Shown here: one piece after another, positions 46,751 through 57,185 of the stretch
Position numbering within the stretch: position 1 is the first letter of the stretch
Layout of the letters: each line of letters begins with the position of its first letter
NCBI GenBank assembly: GCA_948144175.1
Contig: CANXME010000514.1
Span: forward strand, 30,372 to 94,371
DNA from: Closterium sp. NIES-65
Lineage: Eukaryota > Streptophyta > Zygnematophyceae > Desmidiales > Closteriaceae
Direction: 5' to 3'
DNA length: 64,000 bases
Notes under the pieces: generated by a model
What the model was told of the DNA's origin: nothing
Databases searched by the model: none
The model's input: the letters and a program-made list of their open reading frames with translations, nothing else
Program-made: the position numbers and the translations under genes

Positions 46751-46779
46751 GGGAAAGGGGAAAAACCATTAGCTTGCTA

Positions 46780-47720
46780 TAGTTGTGCATTAGAGATGGT
46801 GCTTTTGTTGGTGAGGCGATGCCTGCGCTTGGCAGCGAAGGCAGCGTGGTCAGAAGTGTGGTGGTTGTTGGCACAGAGCGAGCACAGACTGGAGAATTTG
46901 AGAATCATCTGCGGCTTGTTCTCCCCCTGAAGAAGCTCAGAGGGGATGAGATTGAAGTTGGGGTCGACCGGGGTTGCAATGGTGATATCGGAAAGGTGGG
47001 TGAAATTAGGGATTTTGTACGGGTGGTAGGCACGGTGAAAGTCCGTCAGATCAGCAAGCCGATGATTGTCGTCAGCCTCAGCGAAGTTGAGCAGGAAAGA
47101 GTGTCTTTAGGATGTACTCCAATGGAACATTACAGATGGAGAGAGTGGTGACACCGGCGACTTTGGTAGCTGTAAACACCTCATTTCGATCCTCAAACAC
47201 CTTCTAGAGGATGGGGAGGAGGGCTCTGATTCCTCCGAGGATCTCGGCTTGGTGGGTCTCCACACCAGCCTCGAGAAATAGAATTGTGACAACGACGCGA
47301 CGGCTTGCCGGAAGGAGCATAGAGGCAGCCCAATGTCTTCAGGAGTGTATTCTAATGGAACATTATAGATGGAGAGAGTAGTGATAATGGCGGCTTTGGC
47401 AGCTGTAAAACCTCATTTTGATCCTGAAACACCTTCTGGAGGATGGGGCAGAGGTTCGGACGCCTTAGCAAGTGGGGAAAGAGGCCGCGGAAAGCCATCG
47501 CATCCGCTTGCAACGGCCAAGAGAAAAGCAGCAAGCGTATACTCGACGGGCAAGGCGAAGCAGTTCTCCAACCGTTGCTTCAATTTTGGAGATGATGCCA
47601 GAGCTACTGAGGAAGGCACTAATTCCAGCGAGGATCTCGACTTGGTGGGTCTCCACACCGGCCTCGGGTAACAACATTATTACAACGACGCAGCGGCTGG
47701 CCGGAAGGAGCATAGAGGCA
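46780..47720 (-). pseudogene. Probable LINE ORF1 with C2H2-like knuckle
   Basis: On the minus strand, VETHQAEILGGIRALL and SICNVPLEYILK are followed, after a frameshift, by NFAEADDNHRLADLTDFHRAY and IATPVDPNFNLIPSELLQG and the cysteine/histidine motif CSLCANNHHTSDH, ending at a stop near 46780. Third positions are C/T rich, as in coding DNA. A segment is duplicated: 47115-47335 corresponds to 47355-47725, the latter with about 150 bp inserted. Assignment as ORF1 rests on position upstream of the endonuclease and on the knuckle. Confidence 0.48.
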
Positions 47721-48159
47721 GCCACAGCCGTGCGCGGATGGCGTGGGTTGCGGGACGATGCCACAGGACCGAGGATGGCAGTGCGCGAGGCGGGGATAGC
47801 GGGGGATGCGTCAAAGCCAGCGGCGGCAGAAGAGTGAGTTGAGGCCGGGGGCGCAGAGGCGGGTAGGGGTGTCGCGAAGCCCGGCAGTGAGGATGACGTG
47901 CCTTGCATCGCGGAGATGGCAGCCATTGCGGCAGGGGAAGTGGGGGGCTTGGCAGACCATACCAAGACCAAATAGGAGGGGGACATGGGAATGGCGGACG
48001 CAGAGACGGGCGTGGTAGTTGTTGGGTGCAAACATTTATTTTTGCATGTCAACCAGGTGCCTGCATCGCATTTTGCATTTTGTATATGTGCGCATTCTCA
48101 TTCTTATTTTTTGAATGTGCTGTGCGCATTTGTCCTTGCATTCTGTGTGCCCCACTCCG

Positions 48160-49437
48160 ACAGATCCTACTAGAAAAGTTCCATGATGTGGCATACGCAG
48201 GACATTTCGGGAGTAACAAGACATTCGTGGGATTAGCAAAGTGTTACTACTGGCCTTAGATGGCAGCGGACATGCAGCAGTCGTCACCTCATGCGACACG
48301 TGCCAGCGGATGAAAAGTAGCAAGCATAGAATAGTAGGATTACTTCAGCCTCTACCCATACTGGAGCAGCCACGGCAAGTCGTTAGCCTAGATGTTATTG
48401 CTGGGCTTCCTTCGACGTCACGAGGGCGTGATGTTGTAGTCGTGGTGACCGACAAGTGCTATAAACTAGGACATTTCATCCCGAACGCGACGGCTATTGC
48501 TAAAACAATTGTTCGCCTCTTCTTCGACCAGATCGTCACAATCCACAGCATCTCCGCTACATTCGTCTCAGGCAAGGACCCGAATTTCACGAGTACGTTC
48601 TTGAAGGGACTCAGGGGTTTGTTTGGGACAAAGCTTGCAATGCATTCAACGTACCACCCCCTGACTGGCGGATAAACTGTGCGACTCAATCCGGTGGTTG
48701 AACAGTTACTACGCACAGCTTGCAAAGATGACATCGGCCACTAGGATTGACAGTTACCGACGCTTGAGTTCGCTTACACCAACGCATCACATGCGGCCAT
48801 ATGAAAGCCTTCTTTCTTCCTGTGCTACGGACGGGAACCAATCATACCCCAGCTGCCAACCACACCGGTAGACGTCCAAGCCTCACACTAATTGGTCACT
48901 ATCATGCAGCAGTTATGGGAGAAGACTCAGTGGCGAATCACCGTGAAGCAGCATGCTGGTCGACAATGATGAGATCACTCAGTAGCAGTCAGAGATCAGG
49001 TGCTTCTTGACACACGCAACTTGGACTTGTCTCATCTACCATCCAAGCTCCGACCTCGCTTCTGTGGTCTTGTCCGCGTTGAGGCCATGGTGACGCCTGT
49101 TACATTCCACTTGCGCTTAACGACAGCATCGAAGCTTCACAATTATTTCCAGATTCAGCTACTGAACCTACAAGGACCCCAACCAACTTTTCCAGGGATG
49201 ACAGCTACCGCCACCACCACCTGTTCTCGTACAGAATGAAACAAAGTATGAGGTGGAATGTGTTCTCGCTCATCGACGCATACGCGGCAACATGCTCGAG
49301 TTCCTCGTACACTGGAAGGAATACAATCTGTTGCAGGACGGTTGGGTTGCAAAAACTGATAAGGGCAACGCACGCCATGCTCTCTGCGATTATCTTATCA
49401 AGCGGGGTGTTTCTCACGCCACCCAGCTTTGATGGGG
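48160..49437 (+). pseudogene. Gypsy integrase and chromodomain of F1
   Basis: Zinc-binding region ILLEKFHDVAYAGHFGSNKT and CDTCQRMKSSKHRIVG; core VVSLDVIAGLPSTSRGRD (first Asp), FVSGKDPNFTST (second Asp, usually SDRDPKF), then THPLTGG-like end with TAA in place of the next codon. The tail LLDTRNLDLSHLPSKLRPRF is kept. The chromodomain is only traceable across frames. Many stops. Confidence 0.87.
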
Positions 49438-49442
49438 GGACG

Positions 49443-49608
49443 TGTGAGAGTACGACGATTAGCCTTACACATATTTACTGTATTATGCATTATCTTGCTT
49501 TGCCTTAAATTATTTCGCATGCTTTGCTTATGTTACTTACTATATTATAGTTTTAGCACCATTGTAGGTTGCGTGCACCGGATTCTATGCATTTCAGTTA
49601 TCACCTAT
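49443..49608 (+). repeat. Gypsy F1 LTR, left part
   Basis: Starts TGTGAGAGTACGACG like the LTRs at 37067 and 56961 (minus). The right part, 56489-56591, continues after A2. Confidence 0.82.
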
Positions 49609-49736
49609 TGTCAAACTTATATGATCTAGCCTGTGTAGGCTATAGCGGGTTAGACACTAAGGGGTACACAATTCTAGGGTTTCATATTTGCATCACTTTC
49701 ATTCCTTAGTCATTCATTCTCATTCTAATCTTCACA
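49609..49736 (+). repeat. 5' LTR of A2
   Basis: TGTCAAACTTATATGATC to CTTCACA, 128 bp; the copy at 56356 is nearly identical. Confidence 0.92.
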
Positions 49737-49748
49737 TGATATCAGAGC
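49737..49748 (+). promoter_or_regulatory. Primer-binding site of A2
   Basis: TGATATCAGAGC, one substitution from the initiator tRNA-Met site. Confidence 0.8.
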
Positions 49749-49799
49749 AGGTTCCCTAGTGGGAATGCTTCCTAGGGCCCACCACTAAAATTCGATTAT

Positions 49800-50985
49800 T
49801 AAAAAAAAAAAAAAAAAATCTGCCCAGAGCGCGAGTCGCCCCTGCCCGAGGCGCGCCCCGTGGGCCGCCCTCCCGTCGCGTCGCCCCCCCTTAGAGGCCC
49901 CTCTCACGGCCCCTCGCGTCCCCTTAGCGGCCCCGTCGCTCCCCTAGCGGCCCCGTCGCCGCCCTTAGCGGCCCCGTTGCCGCCCATTGCGGCCCTCGTG
50001 CCGCCCTTGCTGCCGCGTCGCCGCCCTCAGTGGCCCCGTCGCCGCCCGCAGCGGCCCCGTCGCTGCCCGCAGCGGCCCCGTTGCCGCCCGCAGCGGCCCT
50101 GACACTGCCCGCAGCGGCCCCGTCACCGCCTGCAGCGGCCCCGTCGCCGCCCCTCACGGCCCCGTCGTCGTCCAGGGCGGCCCCGTCGCCGCCCTTTCGG
50201 CCCCGTCGCCGCCCTCCGCGGCCCTGTCGCCGCCCTTCGCGGCCCTCCGCGGCCCCTTTCGGCCCCTCGTGGCCCCTTCGCGGCCATGTCGCTGCTCGTT
50301 GCCGCCCCGTCCCCGCCCGTTGCGGCCCCGTAACCGCCCGCTGCGGCCCCGTCGCCGCCCTTCGCGGCCCTCCGCGGCCCCACTCGACCCCTCGTGCCCC
50401 CCCCCCCCCTCGTGGCCCCCCCTCGTGGCCCCTTAGCAGCCCTGTTGCCGCCCTTCGTGGCCCCTCCCGGACCCTTCCCGGCCCCAGCAGCAGCAGCGGC
50501 CACTTCTGCCGTGCAGCCGCCACCGCTGCCAACTGCAGCCGCTGCCACTGCCGGCCACCGCTGCCGCCGTCGCCACCCGCCGCTGCCGCCCAGGCCCTGC
50601 CGCTGCCGCAACAGCCGCTGTCGAGCCGCCGCCGCTGCCGCTGTCAAGCCGCCGCCGCGGTCGAGCCGCCACCGTCGAGCCGCCGCCGTCGAGCCGCCGC
50701 CGCTGACGAGCCGCCGCCGCCGAGCCGCCGCCGCTGTCGAGCCGCCGCCGCCGAGCCGCCGCCGCTGTCAAGCCGTCGCCGTCGAGCCGCCGCCGCTGTC
50801 GAGCTGACGCCGCCGTTGAGCCCTAGCCGCAGCTGGACTCTTCCCTTCTCGCCACTGGTGAGCACTGCCCTGCTGCTACTGCTCTTTCTACTGTTACTAC
50901 TGCTCCTGCTGCTACTGCTCTTTCTACTGTTACTGCTGCTCCTGCTGCTACTGCTCTTTCTACTGTTACTGCTGCACCAGGCTTG
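49800..50985 (+). repeat. GC-rich repetitive leader of A2
   Basis: A poly-A run (49801-49818), then GGCCCCGTCGCCGCCC modules (49900-50450), GAGCCGCCGCCG modules (50630-50820) and three copies of a 36-39 bp TACTGCTCTTTCTACTGTTA module (50875-50975). Long plus frames here are compositional. Confidence 0.82.
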
Positions 50986-50990
50986 GCCAG

Positions 50991-52470
50991 ATGCAGCTCC
51001 AGCGCCGTCCGCGTGAGTCTCTCACGCACCAACAGCTTCGTGAGTGGTACGCTAGTTGGGGTTGTCAGGGAGGCCGTCGTCCTGGAATGAGTGGTTCGGG
51101 AGCTTCTTGTCGTGCCCAGGTGCAGCCGCAGCGTCGTCCGCGCGAGACCCTTTCGCCCCAGCAGCTTCGCGAGTGGTACGCGCAAAGTGGAGGTTCACTG
51201 AGTACTGCTCGCTGCCCGTATGTCATTCGCACGGGTGTCCAGACTGGTCAGCCTTGCGGGACTCCTGGCCACACAGAGTCCCGCTGCTTCGCCCGTTTGA
51301 GCGACGCTTGGCGTACAGTGTTCGGCGACGATGCTGAGCTCCCCTCCTGGCTGGAGCTACTTAGGCACAGGGTAGACTTCTTTGCTCTTAACTATGATTC
51401 TCTTCTCACTGCAATGTATGCATTGTCTACTAGTGCTGAGGGTGCCTGTCACCTGTGCGTGCCGCCTGACCCAGGTATCCAGTCTGCTGCTCAGGGTGCT
51501 GGTGAGGCTGCTGCTCTAGGTGCTCGTCCGTCTCCGGCTCCAGGTGTCGGTGAGGCTGTTGCTCTAGGTGCTCGTGCATCTCCTGCTCCAGGTGCTGGTA
51601 AAGCTGCTGCTCTAGGTGCTAGTGCGTCTCCTGCTTCAGGTGCTGGTGAGGCTGCTGCTCTAGGTACTAGTGAGTCTCCTGCTCCAGGTGCTGGCGAGTC
51701 TGTTCTCTCCGGTGCTGCGCCTGCTGCGGTCGTACAAACCTTCACCCGTGACTCGGGTGCTTCCCGCTCCTTCTTTCGAGACCGCACCACTCTCACGCCG
51801 CTTAGTCGGCCGGTTGCAGTCTCCCTGGCAGACCCCTCTGCGGGTCCTGTCCTTGCTCACTTCTCCACTGTCTTACCGTGTCCGGAGGCCCACTCTGGCA
51901 CCCTGTCAGGTTTGTACCTCCCCTTGTTCTCTACGAACTTGGTGAGTGGTGCTGACCTACAGGATAGGGGGGTTCACCAGTTCACTCCTGCGAGTCAGCG
52001 AGTGACCCACTGTACGTGTGCTCGGACGGGCCGACACTTGGCCACGTTTACCCGTCAGCCGGGGTCGAGCCTGTACACACTGACTACTGAGTCTCCTCCA
52101 GTTACTTCATCTGGTCAGGTAGCTGCGTCGGGTCAGGTGTTTGCTGCAGCGTCCAGGTCTGGTCCTGAGTCTGCCCCCTGCTCGTGTCGTCTCCTGTCTC
52201 ACCAGACTCTCCTCTGGCACCACCGCCTTGGTCACCCCTCCCGGCCTCATCTTCGAGGCATGAACTCTCGTGTCCTTGTCTCTGGTCTCCCCCGGTCCCT
52301 CCCTCCCCTTCCTCCGAAGCCTGCCCCCACCTGCGTTCCCTGCATCGAGGGGCGGCAGCGCGCTGCTCCTCACTCCTCCGAGTTTCCTCCGACAGAGGCT
52401 CCGCTGCAGACGCTTCACATGGACGTGTGGGGCCCAGCCCGCGTCCGTGGACAGGGTCACGAGCGTTACG
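50991..52470 (+). pseudogene. Gag C-terminus, protease and integrase start of A2
   Basis: Frame beginning MQLQRRPRESLTHQQLREWY, with the LREWY segment duplicated (again near 51165). A cysteine/histidine motif QPCGTPGHTESRCF follows, then an Ala/Gly/Pro repeat region, the protease site FTRDSGASRSFF and the pre-integrase region LLWHHRLGHPSRPHLRGM with CVPCIEG. It reaches the first integrase Asp (LHMDVWGPA) before a 16-bp deletion at about 52470 changes frame. This is an unusually long intact stretch for the family. Confidence 0.9.
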
Positions 52471-53169
52471 TCCGACTACTCGCGTTACACCACAATCTTC
52501 CCCTTGCGCAACAAGGGTGAGGTGACTGAGGTGTTGATCGCCTGGATCCGCGCAGCTCGTCTCCAGCTCAGAGAGAGTTTCGGCTCGGACTTTCCTGTTC
52601 TGCGTCTGCACTCTGACAGAGGCGGAGAGTTCTCCTCTGACCTTCTGCGAGCCTTATGTCGTGCACGAGGCATCCGCAAGACCTTCACGCTTCCTGCCTC
52701 TCCACAGCAAAATGGGATTGCTGAGCGCCGCATTGGCATGGTCATGGACGTCGCTCGTACGTCCATGGTCCATGCGGCTGCCCCCCATTTTCTGTGGCCG
52801 TTTGCGGTTCGGTACGCAGCGCATCAGATCAACCTTCAGCCCCGGGTCTCCATGCCAGAGACCTCCCCTGCTTTGCTGTGGACAGGGAAGGTTGGCGATG
52901 CGTCTGGGTTCCATGTCTGGGGATCTCGGGCGTTTGTCCGCGACTTGTCTGCGGACAAGCTGTCCTCTCGTACTGTTCCCTGCGTCTTCCTTGGCTTCCC
53001 CCCTGACGCGCCGGGCTGGCAGTTTTACCACCCCACCTCGCGCCGTGTTCTGTCCTCCCAGGACGTCACGTTTGACGAGTCGGTTCCCTACTACCGTCTC
53101 TTCACCTACCACACTGCATCCCTCCCCCCCCCCTGCTGCTCTTCCTTACGCCAGGTCCTCCTCCGGTAG
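52471..53169 (+). pseudogene. Integrase core of A2, downstream part
   Basis: After the deletion the integrase frame continues: DYSRYTTIFPLRNKGEV, LRLHSDRGGEFSSDLL (second Asp), SPQQNGIAERRIGM (Glu), HVWGSRAFVRDLSADKL and FLGFPPDAPGWQFYHP. The residues lost at the deletion are those between GHERY and DYSRY (FLLVVD in relatives). Confidence 0.9.
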
Positions 53170-53204
53170 ACCCCCTCCCCCCTCAGGGTCCTGCCCCCTC
53201 AGGT

Positions 53205-53957
53205 GTGTGTCAGGTAGACGTAGTCGACCCTGTCGAGGTAGCTGTTGACTCTGGTGCTGCTAGGGGTGCTGAGCCTGCGGGTGCTGGGTCTGGGGGTGCT
53301 GAGCCTGGGGGTGCTGACTCTGGGGGTGATGCGCCTCGAAGTGCTAAGCCTGGGGGTGCTACGCCTAGGGGTGCTGCGTCTGGGGGTGCTGAGCCTGGGG
53401 GTGCTGCGTCTGGGGGTGCGGAGTCTGAGGGTACTGGACCTACTCGTGTGGCGTCTGGCGATGCTGGGCCTGGAGGTTCTTCGGGTGCTTCGTCCCGGCG
53501 GGAGCTACTCTCTCCACAGAAGCTGCGTGAGTGGTTTGCACGGCGCTGGAGGCAAGCTCCTGGAGCTGGAGGTGCTGCGGGTGCTGGAGGTTCTGATGCT
53601 GCTGAGGGTGCTGGTGCCGCGGGTCCCGGAGGTGCTCGTTCTGGGAGTACTGGAGCTGCTGGGCCTGCGGGTGCTTCTCGTACTGGAGCTGGTGGAGCTG
53701 CGGGCGTCGGTGCTACTGAGGGTGCTGGAGCTGGACCCGCTGCGTCTTCTGGTGGTCCTCTGGTGCTAGTGCCTCTTAGGGTACTGGAGTTGGGGCTGCT
53801 GGAGCTGGGGGTGCTGCTGGCGCTGGTGCTGTCGTTCGGGCTGCTCGTGCTGTCCCTTCAGGTGCTGGTGGTGCTGAGCGGCCGCGGTCGTACTTCGCTC
53901 CGCTCCTTGAGCAGGTCCTTGGTCTTCCGCCCTCTGCTAGTCCGGCTCCTCCCTTAG
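53205..53957 (+). pseudogene. Repetitive hinge of A2
   Basis: Gly/Ala/Glu-rich hinge (GAGSGGAEPGGADSGGDA and similar) encoded by 15-bp GGGGGTGCTGAGCCT modules, then RRELLSPQKLREWFARRWRQ and further Gly/Ala runs. It shifts frame before RT. Confidence 0.8.
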
Positions 53958-54082
53958 AGTATCCACCGCCTGTCCAGTCCGAGTCACAGTTACAGCCTAC
54001 CTCTCCTCTGCCTGCTCCTTCTCCCTACACTGGTCCTACTGGAGGTCTTGCTGAGCGTCGTGAGCCTGCGTCTTGTCCTGCA

Positions 54083-56143
54083 TTGCCTATCCGTGCTGCT
54101 CGCACTAGTGGTTGTGGTTCGCGTCAGTGTCCTCCCCCTGTCCCCGGCACACATCGAATGTCTCTGCGTCCCTCCACTGCTCCGCTGCGTGCCCCTTTGC
54201 CGTCTCCTCTTGCGTCCTCTCTTCCTGTTCTTGCTGACCCGGTGTCGGACTCCCTTTGTGCTGCCAATCCTACTGTCACGCGTCTTCTTGCTACTGTCGT
54301 CACTGACCCTTCCTTTGAGTCCGCTGCTGCGTCTCCCTTAGTTTCTGAGCTTGTCGACTTCGCTGCTCACTGTCGCCTAGACTACGCTGCTAGTCTTTTC
54401 CCTGAGTATGTGTCTGTCTATCCTCCGTCCGTCAGGGGTGAGTGTGCCCTTGGCACGGACGTCCTTGAGGACAGGCAGGAGGAGTTCCAGTGCTTTGCTG
54501 CTGCTTCACCTCATCTCGTGTCCATGCTGCTTGCCCCTGAGGGAGACCCGGATGCACCAAACATCCCGACTCCGCGCTCTTACGCGGAGGCGATAGAGGG
54601 TCCGTACTCCTCTCAGTGGCAGGCAGCCATGGATGCAGAGATGGCTTCCTGGAAGTCCACAGGCACCTACGTCGACAAGGTTCCCCCTCCCGGGGCGAAC
54701 ATCGTCAGTGGCATGTGGATTTTCAGGGTGAAGCGGCCGCCGGGTTCTCCGCCTGTCTTCAAGGCGCGTTACGTGGCTCGTGGCTTCAGACAGCAGCAGG
54801 GAGTTGACTACTTTCAGACCTTCTCTCCCACCCCGAAGATGACCACTCTTCGGGTACTACTGCACATAGCCGCTCACCGTGACTACGAGCTTCACTCTCT
54901 TGACTTCAGCACTGCTTTCTTGCAGGGCAGCCTGCACGAGGAGATCTGGCTGCGCCGCCCACCTGGCTTCACTGGGTCTTTTCCTCCTTGTACCCAGTGG
55001 AGCCTCCGGCGGCGAGTCTACGGTCTCCGCCAGGCGCCACGTGAGTGGCACGACACACTGAGGACTACACTTGCGGCTCTTGGGTTTGCTCCTTCTACTG
55101 CCGACCCGTCGCTGTTTCTGCGCACCGACACTTCTTTGCCGCCGTTCTACATCCTTGTGTACGTCGACGACTTGGTCTTTGACACAGCTGACACTGCTGG
55201 ACTCGCCCACGTGAAGTCCGAGCTGCAGAAGAGACACACGTGCACAGACCTCGGTGAACTGCGCAGCTACCTTGGCTTGCAGATCACCCGGGACAGAGCA
55301 CGGCGCACCATTACCCTGACTCAATCACACATGGTGTAGCAGGTCCTTCAGCGCTTCGGCTTCACGTACTCCTCGCCTAAGGCCACTCCTCTGTCTACCC
55401 GCCACTAGCTCTCAGCTCTGCCTTCAAATGAGTCCGTAGAGTCGAGTGGCCCGTACCCAGAGCTTGTTGGTTGCCTCATGTACCTGATGACCTGCACTCG
55501 ACCTGACCTTGCATACCCTCTTAGCATTCTTGCACGCTATGTTGCTCCTGGGAGACACAGACCAGAGCACATGGCTGCAGCGAAGAGGGTGTTGCGCTAC
55601 TTGTGCAGTACGTCGGGCATGGGGCTTGTGCTTGGAGGGCGGAGTCCAGTGGTCCTCACTGGTCACGCAGACGCTTCTTGGGCTGACGACCAGGCTACGC
55701 AGCGATCGTCACAGGGTTACACCTTCAGCCTTGGTTCCGGCTCTGTTTCGTGGCGGTCTACCCGCTCGTCTTCTGTTCTCGGCTCCAGTTGTGAGGTTGA
55801 GATCTACGCATGGGCCATGGCTGCACAGGAGGTACGCTGGCTCACCTACCTGCTGACTGACCTAGGAGAGCCGCCTCGTTCTCCTCCAGTTCTGTACGTA
55901 GACAACAAAGCTATGCTGGCCTTGTGTCGGGAGCACAGACTGGAGCACAGAACGAAGCACATTGCTCTTCGCTACTTCCTTGCTCGTGAGCTGCAGCAGC
56001 GCGGTCAGCTGCGTCTTGCTTACGTGGCCTCTGAGGCCAACACTGCTGATATCTTCACCAAGGCACTTGCGCCTTGTGACCATCAGCGCTTCTGTACTCT
56101 GTTAGGTCTTGTACCTACCTTGCCTCACTTGCTCACTTCTTGA
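54083..56143 (+). pseudogene. RT-RNase H of A2
   Basis: RT frame with WIFRVKRPPGSPPVFKARY, FSTAFLQGSLHEEIWLRRP and catalytic LVYVDDLVFDTADTAG (YVDD intact), stopping at TAG 55337-55339 (CAG in relatives). A second TAG is at about 55406 (TCG in relatives). RNase H follows in the same frame to TGA 56141-56143 (GHADASWADDQATQRSSQ, VLYVDNKAMLALCREH, ADIFTKALA). Confidence 0.92.
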
Positions 56144-56355
56144 CCTTGCTTGTACTGTTACATATATATGTACCTGCTCTTGCTTGTTTAGCGTTATATA
56201 TATGTATGTACTCATGCATGTGAACTGGCCTTGTGGCTTTGAACTTGTGCTTAGAATGTGTGGTGACGTTGTGATCCACCCTGAACTTGCTTTGCCTTGC
56301 TTTGCTTGACTGGTCTTGTGACCCCTTGTTCTCCCCCACTTTGCCTATGGGGGTG

Positions 56356-56483
56356 TGTCAAACTTATATGATCTAGTCTGTGTAGGCTGTAGCGGGTTAG
56401 ACACTAAGGGGTACACAATTCTAGGGTTTCATATTTGTATCACTTTCATTCCTTAGTCATTCATTCTCGTTCTAATCTTCACA
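56356..56483 (+). repeat. 3' LTR of A2
   Basis: 128 bp, preceded by the CCCCCA/TGGGGG stem-loop (56333-56353) and followed by the target duplication CCTAT. Confidence 0.92.
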
Positions 56484-56591
56484 CCTATTGCTTCTACCGA
56501 ATTCGGGAAGGACCCGTTCCGGATGCTTCGCGGCCCGCACAAACTTTGCGTAACATCTGGTTACTTTGCCTTGTGTCGTGCCATTATATAG

Positions 56592-56961
56592 TGTGAGGAT
56601 CTAAGATCGAGCTCAGAAATGAGAATTGTAATTGAATGATTCACCTGGGTACAACACGAGGCTATATATAGTCTCGACACAAGGCCAGTTACCCAGGTGA
56701 TACGCGAATGTTCTGAGGGTCACGAAGCATCCCAAACAGAACCTTCCCAAACTCATTAGAAAGCAATTCGGTGGAAACGGAATACGATTGAGTTCGGTAC
56801 ATGTAACCTGGTTCGGTGCTATAACTATAATAAAATATAGAAGTGCACCGAACCTAGGAAATCAAGCATATCTATGCATGATAAAGAAAACCCAAGCTAG
56901 ATATAGCATAACAAAGTCTATGCAAGCTAGCAAAGCCAGCATAAGCCGTCGTACTCTCACA
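56592..56961 (-). repeat. 3' LTR of gypsy F2
   Basis: 370 bp, minus strand TGTGAGAGTACGACGG to GATCCTCACA, preceded by GGGGGGACG (polypurine tract, 56962-56970). It contains GACTATATATAGCC, a likely TATA region. Confidence 0.88.
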
Positions 56962-57185
56962 CGTCCCCCCTGGGTGGCGTGAGATACACCCTGCTTGACA
57001 AGATAGTCCTTCAGAGCACAGCAAGCGTTGCCCATATCAGCTTTTGCAACCCAACTATCCTCAGGGGGGTCGTATCCCTTCCAGCATATCAGGGACTCGA
57101 GGGCCTTGCCGTTGCGGCGCCGATGAGTGACAACGCGCTCGATCTCGTACTCGGGTTCATCCTGTATGAGAAAAGGTGGTGGTGG
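56962..57185 (-). pseudogene. Chromodomain of gypsy F2
   Basis: Minus-strand frame with EYEIERVVTHRRRNGKALES, LICWKGYDPPEDSWVAKADM and GNACCALKDYL, a chromodomain that in chromoviruses directs integration toward modified chromatin. The aromatic/tryptophan core (W-KGY--PEDSW) is present. The miniature element at 57186 separates it from the integrase. Confidence 0.9.

Larger units (their letters stand above)
43566..48022 (-). mobile_element. LINE (non-LTR retrotransposon), endonuclease and upstream region
   Basis: The minus strand shows an L1-type apurinic endonuclease at 43600-44740, a proline-rich linker, a long polypyrimidine segment (45370-46750) and a probable ORF1 (46780-47720). No reverse transcriptase follows; sequence switches to C3 at 43565. 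It borders gypsy F1 at about 48022. Confidence 0.65.
49609..56483 (+). mobile_element. Copia element A2, complete ends
   Basis: LTRs 49609-49736 and 56356-56483 (128 bp each) with the target duplication CCTAT at 49604-49608 and 56484-56488. Order: leader, gag C-terminus and protease, integrase, hinge, RT, RNase H. The gag N-terminal domain is absent. A 16-bp deletion in integrase and two stops in RT disable it. Confidence 0.93.
48023..56591 (+). mobile_element. Gypsy chromovirus F1, 3' part, split by copia A2
   Basis: Integrase and chromodomain (48160-49437), a short polypurine tract, and an LTR that starts at 49443. A2 inserted into the LTR at 49608/56484 (target duplication CCTAT), and the LTR continues at 56489 to about 56591, where it meets the LTR of F2 in opposite orientation. 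Confidence 0.87.

Noticed and set aside
50030..51016. 328-codon plus-strand frame in the A2 leader
   Set aside because: Composition-driven (Ala/Pro/Arg then Leu runs) over GC-rich repeats; it ends inside the start of the true gag frame.
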